Assembly: GCF_003369445.1 (NCBI RefSeq)
Contig: NZ_QRCU01000078.1
Span: 88,116-152,115, forward strand
Length of the DNA: 64,000 nt
Direction of reading: 5' to 3'
Source: Arthrobacter silvisoli
GTDB lineage: Bacteria; Actinomycetota; Actinomycetes; Actinomycetales; Micrococcaceae
The notes under the pieces are model-generated. The model ran no database searches, was not told the origin of the DNA, and was given only the letters and a program-made list of their open reading frames with translations. Position 1 is the stretch's first letter. Every line of letters starts with the position of its first letter. Of this stretch, positions 7,835 to 16,748 are shown in pieces. A program made the translations under genes and the position numbers.

Positions 7835-9589
7835 TTGGGACACACCACGAACACCCCTTCCGCAGCAGGCGAGCGGGCCTCGGCAGCAGCGTTGCGCGCC
7901 CGTCCCCACGCCCGGGTCCTGATTATCGGCGGCGGCATCAACGGCGTCGGCACCTTCCGCGACCTGGCCCTGCAAGGCGTGGACGTTGCCCTCGTTGAAC
8001 GCGGCGACTTCTGCCAGGGCGCCAGCGGCGCCTCCTCGCACATGATCCACGGCGGTATCCGCTACCTCGAGAACGGCGAGTTCCGGCTGGTGCGCGAGTC
8101 GGTCGTCGAACGCAACCGCCTGCTGAAGATCGCCCCGCACTACGTCAAGCCGCTGCAGACCACCATCCCGATCTTCAGCACCTTCTCCGGCGTCCTGTCC
8201 GCCCCGATGCGCTTCCTGACCCACAAGCAGGGCAAGCCGAAGGAGCGCGGCGCGTTCCTCATCAAGCTCGGCCTGAGCCTGTACGACTCCTTCTCCCGCG
8301 ACGGCGGCAGTGTCCCGCGGCACCAGTTCCGCGGCCGGGATGCCGCGCTGGCCGAATTGCCGGCCCTGGACCCTGCGGTCAAGTACACCGCCACCTACTT
8401 CGACGCCTCGGTCCACAACCCGGAGCGGCTCACCTTGGATGTGCTGCAGGACGGCGTGAAGGCCGGAGCCGGCAGCGCCTTCGACGGCGGCTCCGCCCGG
8501 GCCAGCAACTACGTCTCGCTGGTGTCCATGGCCGACGGCGAAGCCCGGCTGCGCGACGAACTCACCGGCGAGGAATTCACCTTCAGTGCCGACGTCATCG
8601 TCAACACCACCGGTGCCTGGGTGGACCTGACGAACAACGCCCTCGGCCAGCCCAGCACCTTCATGGGCGGCACGAAGGGCTCGCACATCGTGCTGGACCA
8701 CCCGGAGCTCCTGGCCGCGTGCGGCGGCCGGGAAATCTTCTTCGAGCACACGGACGGCCGGATCGTGCTGATCTACCCGATGGGCGACCGGGTCCTGGTG
8801 GGAACCACCGACGTCTACGCGGACATGGCCGAGGACGCCGTCTGCACCGAGCAGGAGATCGATTACTTCTTCGAACTGGTGGGCAAGGTGTTCCCGGCCA
8901 TCACGGTCGACCGGCGCCAGATTGTCTACAGCTTCTCCGGCGTCCGGCCGCTGCCCCGCCACGACGACACCCAGCCGGGTTTCGTCTCCCGCGACTACCG
9001 GATCGAGCGGAGCGTCCCCGGCGGGGAGGGGTCCGCCGTCGTCCTCTCCCTGGTGGGCGGCAAGTGGACCACCTTCCGGGCCTTGGCCGAGCACCTCAGC
9101 AACGAGGTGCTCGCCGAACTGAAGGTGGAACGCAAGGTCTCGACGGCGAAACTCGCCATCGGCGGCGGCGCCGGCTTCCCCTCGAGCGAGGAAGGCGTGC
9201 AGGACTGGATCAAACGCCACATGTCTCCCGGTTTCGGTGCTGAGCGGGTGGCCGGGCTGCTGGCCCGCTACGGCACCCGGGCTGAAGAGGTCCTTCGCTA
9301 CCTGAAGGCCGGCCACGACGAATTGCTGCGCTCCACCCACGAATTGAGCGTGCGGGAACTGGAGTTCATGGCCGGGCACGAGCAGATCGGCCACCTCGTG
9401 GACGTGCTCATCCGGCGCACCTCCCTGGCCTTCCGCGGACTCGTCACCGGGGAACTGCTCAACGAAGTGGCCGAGGTCCTGGCGGGACCGCTGGGCTGGG
9501 ACGGCCGCCGCAAGGCCAGTGAGATCAAGCACGCCCAGGACGTGCTCCAGCGCTTCCACCGGGTCACGGTACACAGCCTCGTGTCCTGA
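7835..9589 (+). CDS. glpD: Glycerol-3-phosphate dehydrogenase (FAD-dependent)
   Basis: Oxidises sn-glycerol 3-phosphate to dihydroxyacetone phosphate and passes electrons to the membrane quinone pool. The FAD-binding Rossmann signature is LIIGGGINGVGTFRDLALQG near the N terminus, followed by RGDFCQGASGASSHMIHGG as in GlpD. The C-terminal DAO_C-type domain is present. I chose TTG 7835, because AGGAGA at 7823-7828 sits seven bases upstream; this gives 584 residues. Longer readings from 7772 or 7799 have no ribosome-binding site. It is the first gene of glpD-glpF-glpK and divergent from the SorC-type regulator. Confidence 0.95.
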   Translation: MGHTTNTPSAAGERASAAALRARPHARVLIIGGGINGVGTFRDLALQGVDVALVERGDFCQGASGASSHMIHGGIRYLENGEFRLVRESVVERNRLLKIAPHYVKPLQTTIPIFSTFSGVLSAPMRFLTHKQGKPKERGAFLIKLGLSLYDSFSRDGGSVPRHQFRGRDAALAELPALDPAVKYTATYFDASVHNPERLTLDVLQDGVKAGAGSAFDGGSARASNYVSLVSMADGEARLRDELTGEEFTFSADVIVNTTGAWVDLTNNALGQPSTFMGGTKGSHIVLDHPELLAACGGREIFFEHTDGRIVLIYPMGDRVLVGTTDVYADMAEDAVCTEQEIDYFFELVGKVFPAITVDRRQIVYSFSGVRPLPRHDDTQPGFVSRDYRIERSVPGGEGSAVVLSLVGGKWTTFRALAEHLSNEVLAELKVERKVSTAKLAIGGGAGFPSSEEGVQDWIKRHMSPGFGAERVAGLLARYGTRAEEVLRYLKAGHDELLRSTHELSVRELEFMAGHEQIGHLVDVLIRRTSLAFRGLVTGELLNEVAEVLAGPLGWDGRRKASEIKHAQDVLQRFHRVTVHSLVS

Positions 9590-9635
9590 CACCGCGCGTG
9601 GAAAGCGGTTTCCGCCCACCCGGTGCGGGAATCCG

Positions 9636-9670
9636 GGCGGGGGAGCCCGTGCTTCACGGACACCCCCGCC
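9636..9670 (+). other. GC-rich hairpin between glpD and glpF
   Basis: GGCGGGGG at 9636-9643 pairs with CCCCCGCC at 9663-9670, and CCGTG/CACGG pairs inside. No T-run follows, so it is more likely an RNA-processing or stability hairpin than a full terminator. A second stem, TGCGGCCC at 9712-9719 with GGGCCGCA at 9732-9739, stands just before the glpF ribosome-binding site. Confidence 0.5.
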
Positions 9671-9763
9671 ACCGGCCGGTTCCACCCCTCCGGCCGGTAT
9701 GAGAGAAATGCTGCGGCCCGCAGAACCCGCGGGGCCGCAACAACTGAAAATGAGGAGTCAAAG

Positions 9764-10513
9764 ATGTCTCTTGGAATTGTTTTCCTGTCCGAAGTCTTCG
9801 GCACAGCGATGCTGACCCTGCTTGGCTGCGGCGTCGTGGCCAACGTGGCCCTGAAGGGAACGAAGGGCAACAGCGGCGGGTTCCTGATGGTCACCTGGGG
9901 GTGGGGCATCGCCGTGTTCGCGGGCGTTTTCGTTGCCGCCAAGTCCGGTGCCCACCTGAACCCTGCCGTCACCCTCGGCCTCCTGGTGAACGGCAAGGCC
10001 GAATACGCCCCGGGCGTCGCCGTGGACTTCGCATCCACCCTGACGTACTTCGGCGGCGAACTGCTCGGCGCCTTCCTCGGCGCTGTGGTCTGCTGGCTGG
10101 CCCACAAGCAGCACTTCGACGCCGAACCCGTGGCCGCCAACAAACTCGGCGTCTTCTCCACCGGCCCCGCCATCCGCACCCTGCCGTGGAACCTGGTCAC
10201 CGAAATCATCGGCACCTTCGTGCTGGTCTTCGTCATCCTGACCTTCGGCGGCACCCCCTCCGGACTGGGTCCGTTGGCCGTGGCCCTCCTGGTGGTCGGC
10301 ATCGGCGTTTCGCTCGGTGGCCCCACCGGTTACGCCATCAACCCGGCCCGTGACCTCGGCCCGCGCATCGCCCACGCCATCCTGCCGATCAAGGGCAAAG
10401 GCTCCAGCGACTGGGCCTACTCCTGGGTTCCCGTGGTGGGCCCGCTGATCGGCGGCACCCTCGCCGGCCTCGTGGCTCTCTGGGTCCCCATCATTGCCAC
10501 CGCTGCCAAGTAG
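9764..10513 (+). CDS. glpF: Glycerol uptake facilitator (aquaglyceroporin)
   Basis: Membrane channel of the MIP family that admits glycerol by facilitated diffusion. The 249-residue protein has six hydrophobic membrane spans and both pore half-helices: HLNPAVT (N66) and INPARDLGPR (N193). The Asp after the second NPAR (NPARD) is the glycerol-facilitator signature that separates GlpF from water-only aquaporins. ATG 9764 lies behind GAGGAG at 9752-9757. Its position between glpD and glpK fits uptake coupled to phosphorylation. Confidence 0.95.
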   Translation: MSLGIVFLSEVFGTAMLTLLGCGVVANVALKGTKGNSGGFLMVTWGWGIAVFAGVFVAAKSGAHLNPAVTLGLLVNGKAEYAPGVAVDFASTLTYFGGELLGAFLGAVVCWLAHKQHFDAEPVAANKLGVFSTGPAIRTLPWNLVTEIIGTFVLVFVILTFGGTPSGLGPLAVALLVVGIGVSLGGPTGYAINPARDLGPRIAHAILPIKGKGSSDWAYSWVPVVGPLIGGTLAGLVALWVPIIATAAK

Positions 10514-10562
10514 CCTGCAAGCACACCAGACAAAACCGAACCGGAAAGACAAGGACGTCATC

Positions 10563-12077
10563 GTGAACCAGTACGTAATCGCCATCGACCAAGGCACCAC
10601 CAGCTCGCGCGCCATCGTGTTCGACCACACGGGCAACATCGTCTCAACTGGCCAGATGGAGCATGAGCAGATCTTCCCGCAGGCCGGCTGGGTGGAGCAC
10701 AACCCGGTCGAAATCTGGGACAACGTGCGGGAGGTCATCGGTTCCGCGCTGTCCAAGGCGAGCCTGACCCGGCACGACATCGCCGCCGTCGGCATCACCA
10801 ACCAGCGCGAGACCGCCGTCGTCTGGGACAAGAACACCGGCGAGCCGGTCTACAACGCGATCGTCTGGCAGGACACCCGGACGCAGCCGATCGTGGACGA
10901 ACTGGCCGCCGACGGCGGAGTGGAGCGCTTCAAGCAGAAGGTGGGCCTGCCCTTGGCCACCTACTTCTCCGGCACCAAGATCAAATGGATCCTGGACAAC
11001 GTCGAAGGCGCCCGCGCCAAGGCCGAAGCCGGGGACCTGATCTTCGGCAACACTGACGCCTGGGTGCTCTGGAACCTGACCGGCGGCCCCGACGGCGGCG
11101 TCCACGCCACGGACGTCACCAACGCGTCCCGCACCATGTTCATGGACCTGGAAACACTGCAGTGGGACCAGGAGATCCTGGACGCTTTCGGGGTTCCGGC
11201 CTCCATGATGCCGGCCATCCTTTCCTCCTCCGAGGTGTACGGCCAGGTGCACAGCTCCCAGCTGCTCCGGGAGGTGCCGGTTGCCGGCATCCTCGGCGAC
11301 CAGCAGGCGGCCACCTTCGGCCAGGCCGCCTTCCAGCCCGGCGAGGCGAAGAACACCTACGGCACCGGCTGCTTCCTGATCTTCAACACGGGCGAGGAAA
11401 TCGTCCACTCGAAGAACGGGCTGCTGACCACGCTCGGCTACAAGCTGGGCGACGACAAGCCGCACTACGCCTTGGAAGGCTCCATCGCCGTCACGGGCTC
11501 CCTGATCCAGTGGCTGCGCGACAACCTGGGCCTGATTTCCACGGCCCCGGAGGTCGAGACCCTCGCCGCCTCGGTCAATGACAACGGCGGCGTGTATATC
11601 GTCCCAGCCTTCTCCGGCCTGTTCGCGCCGTACTGGCGCGCGGACGCCCGCGGTGCCATCGTCGGCCTGACACGCTTCGCCAACAAGGGACACATCGCCC
11701 GTGCGGCACTGGAGGCCACCGCCTTCCAGACCCGCGAAGTTCTCGACGCCGTCAACGCGGACTCCGGCGTTCCGCTCACCGAGCTGAAGGTCGACGGCGG
11801 CATGGTCGCCAACGAGGCGCTCATGCAGTTCCAGGCGGACATCCTGGGCGTTCCGGTCGTCCGTCCGAAAGTCGTGGAAACCACGGCCCTGGGCGCGGCC
11901 TACGCGGCGGGCCTCGCCGTCGGCTTCTGGAAGGACCTGGGGGAGCTGTCCGCGAACTGGGGCGAGGACAAGCGCTGGGAGCCGCAGCTTCCCGTGGAGG
12001 AGCAGGAGCGGCAGCTGCGCCTCTGGAAGAAGGCGGTCACCAAGTCCATGGACTGGGTGGACGAGGACGTCCGCTGA
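10563..12077 (+). CDS. glpK: Glycerol kinase
   Basis: Phosphorylates glycerol to glycerol 3-phosphate with ATP, trapping glycerol entering through GlpF and supplying GlpD. The 504-residue product has the FGGY-kinase phosphate loop DQGTTSSRAI at the N terminus, the substrate segment TNQRETAVVWD, the hinge GDQQAATFGQ and the C-terminal VDGGMVANEALMQFQAD block. GTG 10563 has AAGGA at 10551-10555. A strong hairpin terminator follows 47 bp after the stop. Confidence 0.97.
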   Translation: MNQYVIAIDQGTTSSRAIVFDHTGNIVSTGQMEHEQIFPQAGWVEHNPVEIWDNVREVIGSALSKASLTRHDIAAVGITNQRETAVVWDKNTGEPVYNAIVWQDTRTQPIVDELAADGGVERFKQKVGLPLATYFSGTKIKWILDNVEGARAKAEAGDLIFGNTDAWVLWNLTGGPDGGVHATDVTNASRTMFMDLETLQWDQEILDAFGVPASMMPAILSSSEVYGQVHSSQLLREVPVAGILGDQQAATFGQAAFQPGEAKNTYGTGCFLIFNTGEEIVHSKNGLLTTLGYKLGDDKPHYALEGSIAVTGSLIQWLRDNLGLISTAPEVETLAASVNDNGGVYIVPAFSGLFAPYWRADARGAIVGLTRFANKGHIARAALEATAFQTREVLDAVNADSGVPLTELKVDGGMVANEALMQFQADILGVPVVRPKVVETTALGAAYAAGLAVGFWKDLGELSANWGEDKRWEPQLPVEEQERQLRLWKKAVTKSMDWVDEDVR

Positions 12078-12124
12078 GGCGGGACGCCTTGACGCAAGCC
12101 CGCTGATGCAGGCCCGCTGAGTAA

Positions 12125-12162
12125 GTGAAGGCCGGGGTGGCAGATGCCGCCCCGGCCTTCAC
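12125..12162. terminator. Hairpin terminator between convergent glpK and the secreted-protein gene
   Basis: GTGAAGGCCGGGG at 12125-12137 is exactly complementary to CCCCGGCCTTCAC at 12150-12162 (13-bp stem, 12-base loop). There is no long T-run. Being symmetric between convergent genes, it can act in both directions. Confidence 0.75.
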
Positions 12163-12192
12163 CGTGCAGATGGGTTCACGGTCCGGTCCGGC

Positions 12193-13092
12193 TCACGGCC
12201 CGACCGTGGCCGGCGCGGTCTTGGCGTAGACGCTCCTGCTGACCTTGTAGCCGCGCGCGTCAATCTCCAGAGCCTGGGCATTGACCTGGTCCAACTGGGC
12301 CGCGGTCAAAGTCCGGATGCTGACAAGGTCCATGAATTCCTGGTCCGGGCCGCCAACTGCCGTCACCTTGACCAGGCCGGTACCGGCCGAATAGAACTTC
12401 CGTTGGTGTCCGGCGTCGGGCGGTTCAAGGGGGTTGTATTCGTCGATGACGAGGACGTCGTCGTAGCAGCCGGTGGGGACGCAGACGCGCTGGTGTTTCT
12501 GGAAGACGCTGCCGCAATCCAGGAAATCGACCTTGGGCGCGTACGCCTGGACATGGTCGGGCGCGGTCAGGGACGGCCTGGCCGGCATGGCGGTGCCGGC
12601 CTGCGCCTTCGCAAGGCCGTGGATGAAGGTGCTCGGGGCGCCGACGAGTGTGCCGTTCTCATACTCTTCGGGGTACTCGCCGAAGAGCCACACCGCGCCC
12701 TGCCGGCTCTGGGCGAAGAACGCCAGTTCGGATTCCTGCAGCTGGCCGTCCTGGTAGTCGCGGTCCCACAGGACACGGGTCGTGACTCCGTCGATCACCT
12801 TGCTCAGTCCGGTGACGGTGTGGACGACGGAGTGCGCGTGGACGCCGTCCTCGGAGGTGACCGTCCCGGTGGTGGTGTACTGCATTCCTGGCTTCAACGG
12901 CAGCCATTTGTTGCTGATCTTCGTGGGCTGGGTGAAGTCGCTTGCGTTGTAGTGGATGGCGGACCCGGGTCCGCACAATTCGTCGGGCGCCGGGGTCGCC
13001 GCAGCGGTGGCCGCGGATGCGACGGACAGCGTGGCCGCAAGCAGCAGCAGGGCCGACGTGCCTGCTGTGCTTCGGCGGAACCGAGGGAACAT
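12193..13092 (-). CDS. Secreted protein of unknown function, last gene of the RND cluster
   Basis: The 299-residue protein begins with a clear Sec signal peptide: basic MFPRFRR, a hydrophobic stretch (about residues 13-30) and an alanine-rich AxA cleavage region before TPAPDELCG. The mature part is mostly beta-like and has several cysteines (CG, DCGS, RVCVPTGCYDD) that could form disulfides. I do not recognise the family. ATG 13092 has GGAAG upstream; an in-frame extension to 13254 would overlap the RND gene and is rejected. It starts 34 bp downstream of the RND gene stop on the same strand, so it is probably cotranscribed and may act at the cell surface with that system, which is inference. 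Confidence 0.7.
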   Translation of the reverse strand: MFPRFRRSTAGTSALLLLAATLSVASAATAAATPAPDELCGPGSAIHYNASDFTQPTKISNKWLPLKPGMQYTTTGTVTSEDGVHAHSVVHTVTGLSKVIDGVTTRVLWDRDYQDGQLQESELAFFAQSRQGAVWLFGEYPEEYENGTLVGAPSTFIHGLAKAQAGTAMPARPSLTAPDHVQAYAPKVDFLDCGSVFQKHQRVCVPTGCYDDVLVIDEYNPLEPPDAGHQRKFYSAGTGLVKVTAVGGPDQEFMDLVSIRTLTAAQLDQVNAQALEIDARGYKVSRSVYAKTAPATVGP

Positions 13093-13126
13093 GGGCTTCC
13101 TTTCGATGGTGCGGTGCCGCGCGTGG

Positions 13127-16100
13127 CTACCCGGCCGGGACCGGCACGGGCTGTGCGCCCCGGCGGCCCTTTCCGGTTCGCCGCGACTTGGCAAAGCGCA
13201 GGTACAGGGAGGGGACGATGAACAGGTTGACGAGGGTCGACGAGGCCAACCCACCCAGGATCACAATGGCCATCGGGTACTCGATTTCGTGGCCGGGGAG
13301 ATTCCCCAGGACCACCAGGGGAACCAGGGCAAGGCCTGTCGCCAGCGTGGTCATCAGGATGGGCGAGAGCCTTTCCGCCGCGCCGCGCAGCACCAGGGAG
13401 GGGCCGAACTCCTCGCCCTCGTACTGTTCCAGGTGTTGGCAGTGGTTGACCAGCAGGATGCCGTTGCGGGCAGCGATACCCATCACGGTGAGGAAGCCCA
13501 CCAGCGAGCCCAGGGAGAGGATGCCGCCGCCCAGGAAGGCTGCAAGGACACCTCCCACCAGCGCAATCGGGAGCGTCAGCATGATGAGCGTGGCCAGCCG
13601 CCAGCTGCGGAATGCGGCCTGCAGGAGCAGGTAGATCATGACCACAGCGCCAGCGGCGAAGAGCAGCAGCCGCTGCGTTGCGGCTTGGCGCTCGACGTAC
13701 TCGCCGAGCACGACCGCGTTGTATCCGGTGGGGAATTGGATCGTCGCCAGCCCGGCCTTGAGCTTGTCGACGACGGCGGCCAGGTCGCCTTCCTTGACGT
13801 TGGCGCTGACATCGAGCTCGCGCGAGCCCCCGTTCCGCTCAATGACGTTCGGAGTCGGCTTGACCTGGACCGAGGCGACATCACCGATGCGAATCCTCTT
13901 GCCGGAGGGTGTGTCGATCAGGAGGCTTTCGACGCTGCTCACGCTGGTGCGGGTGGCGGGAGGGCTCCAGACCTGCACGTCGTAGGCCTTGTTGTCGTGG
14001 AAGATGTCGCCGGCTTCCTCCCCCGAGATCAGCGTTGCCGCCGCCCGCCGGACGTCACCGGGCTTGAGGCCGTACTGCCGAGCCTTGGCCAAGTCCACTT
14101 GCACGTCGATCTGCGGCACGTTCACTTGCAGGGACACCTTGGCGCCGATCGCGCCCGGTATGCCCGCCAGCACTTCCTTGACCTTGTCTGCCTGGGTCCT
14201 TAGCTCCGTCAAGTCGTCGCCATAGACCCGGACGACGACGGCGTAGCCGGTGCCCGTCAGGACTTCACGGATGCGTTCCTTGAGGTAGGTCTGCACGTCG
14301 CGGTGAATGCCCGGGTAGCCCTCCACGACCTGCTGGATCGAGGCGAGCGTCGCGCCGTAGTCCACTGCCGGATCCACGCTGATCCAGTTCTCACCGAAGT
14401 TCACGCCCACCACTTCGTCGGCGGCGAACGCCTGGCCGATATGGGAGCCGCAGTTGCGCACCCCGGGAATGGTCATGAGCTCGTTGCAGGCGGCCTGGCT
14501 GACCCTGACTTCCTCTGCATTGGACGTGCCCGGCTGCGTAACCCAGTGCATCAGGAAGTCACGCTCCTTGAAGTCCGGAAGCAAGGACTGGCCCAGCAAT
14601 GGCGCCGTGACGATCCCGGCGATGGCCAGCACACCCACAGCGGCATAGCCCGGAACCGGGTGCTTGACAGCGGGCTGAAGCGCCTTGTGGTACCAGCGCT
14701 TCAGCACCCGGACCACCGGGGGATCTTTGTCCTCCAGCGGGGCGTTGCGCAGGAAGATGTACGCAAGAGCCGGCGTCACCGTGAGGGCAACGACCATCGA
14801 TGCGAGCACCGCCAGCGTGTAGGAGATCGCCAACGGCCGGAAGAAGGCGCCGGTCAGGCCGTCCAGGAAGAAGATCGGGACCGTTGCTGCGATGATGATG
14901 AGCGTCGCGTAGACGATGGGTCCGCGGACTTCGATGGAGGCGTTGACCACCACCCGTGCGGTGCCGGAGCCGTCGCCCTGGGCCCGGTGCTTGCGCAACC
15001 GCCGCACGATGTTTTCGACGTCGATGATGGCGTCGTCGACAACGACGCCGACGGCGATCACCAGCCCGGCAAGCACCATCGTGTTGACCGTGCCTCCGGT
15101 CCAGTAGAGCACAAGCCCGGCAGCCACGAGGGACAAGGGTATTGCCACGACGCTGACGAAGGCCGTGCGCCACTGGAACAGGAAGAGGCTCAGCACCAGG
15201 ATGACCAGGAGGCAGCCGAAGAGGAGCGCCAGGCTGAGGTTGTGGATGGATTCCTCGATGAAGGTGGCTGGCCGGAAAATGGTGGTGTCCACCTTGATGT
15301 CCGTCAGCCCGGGCTGGAGCTGCTTGAGTGCTTCCTCAACGCCCTTGGTAACTTCCAGGGTGTTGCCCCAGGGGAGCTTTTCCACGATCAGCATCAGGCC
15401 GGGTCCGCCGTCGATCACCGCGTCGCCAATCAGCTGCTGGTGGTCTTCGACGACGTCGGCCACGTCACCCAGCTTCAGGGCGCCTTCCGGCCGTTCCTCC
15501 ACGGTGACCTGGGCCAGGTCCGCAGGAGTGGTGATGGCTTGGACGTGCCGTATGCCGAGGCTCTGGTTGGGAGTCTCCATGGCGCCGCCGGTTCCAAAGA
15601 GGGAACCCGGGGTGTACTTGAGCAAGCCGGAGTCGAGGGCTTCCGATGTCGCCGTCATGACCGACTCCAGGCTCACATTGTGGGCCTGCATCCGTGCCGG
15701 ATCTGCCTGGACTTGGAGCATCTGGAGCCGTTCGCCCCAGATCGCCACGTTTGCCACGCCGGGCACGCGAAGCAGGTGCGCCCGGATGTTCCAGTAGGAG
15801 ATCATGGACATTTCAATGAGCGAGCGTGTGTCCGATGACAGCCCGATCTTCATCACGCGGCTCGTTGAGGAGAGCGGCTGAAGCATCAGCGGCGGCGCGG
15901 CCCAGGTCGGCAGCGTCGGAATGACCGTCGCCATCCTCTCCGAAACGAGCTGCCTGGCGGTCAGCTGGTCCGTGCCCGGCTTGAACAGCAGGACGATCGA
16001 GGACAGCTGGGAGACGGACTTTGACCGCAGTTCAGCCAACCCTTCGACGCCGTTGAACGCTTCTTCGAGCGGCACGGTGACGAGCTGTTCGACCTCAGAG

Positions 16101-16270
16101 GCCGTCAGGCCGAGGCAAGCCGTCTGCACCTCGACCTTTGGCGGGGCGAATTCCGGGAACACGTCGACGGATGCCGTGCTCAGCTGGGCGCCGCCCACCA
16201 CCATGAGCACCGCTGCGAGCGCCAGGATGATCGAGCGGAACCTCAGGCTGGCGGCAACAATGCGGCGCAT
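13127..16270 (-). CDS. RND-superfamily efflux permease, CusA/CzcA (heavy-metal) type
   Basis: A 1047-residue inner-membrane pump of the resistance-nodulation-division superfamily, with two repeats each of one span, a large extracytoplasmic loop and several further spans. The start resembles heavy-metal RND proteins (ASVDVFPEFAPPKVEVQT, then TASEVEQLVTVPLEEA). In the fourth span it reads GVVVDDAIIDVEN, keeping an Asp and a Glu at positions matching the CzcA proton-relay residues, so it is likely proton-driven. The substrate is unknown; a metal cation is an inference from family. It starts one base after the adaptor-gene stop, so translation is coupled. Confidence 0.88.
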   Translation of the reverse strand: MRRIVAASLRFRSIILALAAVLMVVGGAQLSTASVDVFPEFAPPKVEVQTACLGLTASEVEQLVTVPLEEAFNGVEGLAELRSKSVSQLSSIVLLFKPGTDQLTARQLVSERMATVIPTLPTWAAPPLMLQPLSSTSRVMKIGLSSDTRSLIEMSMISYWNIRAHLLRVPGVANVAIWGERLQMLQVQADPARMQAHNVSLESVMTATSEALDSGLLKYTPGSLFGTGGAMETPNQSLGIRHVQAITTPADLAQVTVEERPEGALKLGDVADVVEDHQQLIGDAVIDGGPGLMLIVEKLPWGNTLEVTKGVEEALKQLQPGLTDIKVDTTIFRPATFIEESIHNLSLALLFGCLLVILVLSLFLFQWRTAFVSVVAIPLSLVAAGLVLYWTGGTVNTMVLAGLVIAVGVVVDDAIIDVENIVRRLRKHRAQGDGSGTARVVVNASIEVRGPIVYATLIIIAATVPIFFLDGLTGAFFRPLAISYTLAVLASMVVALTVTPALAYIFLRNAPLEDKDPPVVRVLKRWYHKALQPAVKHPVPGYAAVGVLAIAGIVTAPLLGQSLLPDFKERDFLMHWVTQPGTSNAEEVRVSQAACNELMTIPGVRNCGSHIGQAFAADEVVGVNFGENWISVDPAVDYGATLASIQQVVEGYPGIHRDVQTYLKERIREVLTGTGYAVVVRVYGDDLTELRTQADKVKEVLAGIPGAIGAKVSLQVNVPQIDVQVDLAKARQYGLKPGDVRRAAATLISGEEAGDIFHDNKAYDVQVWSPPATRTSVSSVESLLIDTPSGKRIRIGDVASVQVKPTPNVIERNGGSRELDVSANVKEGDLAAVVDKLKAGLATIQFPTGYNAVVLGEYVERQAATQRLLLFAAGAVVMIYLLLQAAFRSWRLATLIMLTLPIALVGGVLAAFLGGGILSLGSLVGFLTVMGIAARNGILLVNHCQHLEQYEGEEFGPSLVLRGAAERLSPILMTTLATGLALVPLVVLGNLPGHEIEYPMAIVILGGLASSTLVNLFIVPSLYLRFAKSRRTGKGRRGAQPVPVPAG

Positions 16271-16271
16271 G

Positions 16272-16748
16272 TCAGTGGGCCGTGTCGAATTCGGCGCCGA
16301 AGAGCTCGGCCGCTGCTCTGGTCACCACCAGGGTGCCTGCGGGCGGGCCCGCGGAAGCGAAGACCGTGCCGTCATCAATGCGGGTCACCGTGACCGCCTG
16401 CCGCTGGTACACGCGCGGCTCAGGGTTGGTGTAGACCCAGGTGGCGCCTTTGGCATCGTAGAGCAGCGCGTCATACGGCAATCTCAGCGCGGCGCCTGCC
16501 GTCCCGGACCGGACAGGTGTGGTCTTGAGGTCCAGTCGGGCGATGGCCTTCTCCGAGAGCGTGATCCTGGCAATCCCGGTCGTGGCGTTCTTCTCGACTT
16601 TGGCAGCCTGCTCGGCCTGCGAAGAGCTCGAGGAGGCCGCCACCGAAGCTTGGCCGCAGCCCGACACGAAGAACAAGCCGAGAACCAGCCAGAGCGAACT
16701 GGCCACGCCGGCCGCCGCTTGGCGGCCGGTTGAAGGACGACGTGTCAT
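16272..16748 (-). CDS. Small lipoprotein resembling the C-terminal domain of RND periplasmic adaptors
   Basis: The 159-residue protein has a lipoprotein signal (LGLFFVSGC, lipidated Cys31), a serine-rich linker and a globular part. That part reads LPYDALLYDAKGATWVY followed by a YQRQAVTV strand, as in the membrane-proximal domain of CusB/CzcB-type adaptors. The long coiled-coil hairpin and lipoyl domains of normal adaptors are absent (usual length is about 350-500 residues). Its ATG overlaps the TGA of the upstream RND gene (ATGA), and the next RND gene starts one base after its stop. It is likely a surface lipoprotein adaptor adapted to a cell without an outer membrane; that role is inference. 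Confidence 0.75.
   Translation of the reverse strand: MTRRPSTGRQAAAGVASSLWLVLGLFFVSGCGQASVAASSSSSQAEQAAKVEKNATTGIARITLSEKAIARLDLKTTPVRSGTAGAALRLPYDALLYDAKGATWVYTNPEPRVYQRQAVTVTRIDDGTVFASAGPPAGTLVVTRAAAELFGAEFDTAH

Noticed and set aside
7760..9685. 641-codon open frame opposite glpD
   Set aside because: Same antisense shadow effect; glpD has clear family motifs on the plus strand.
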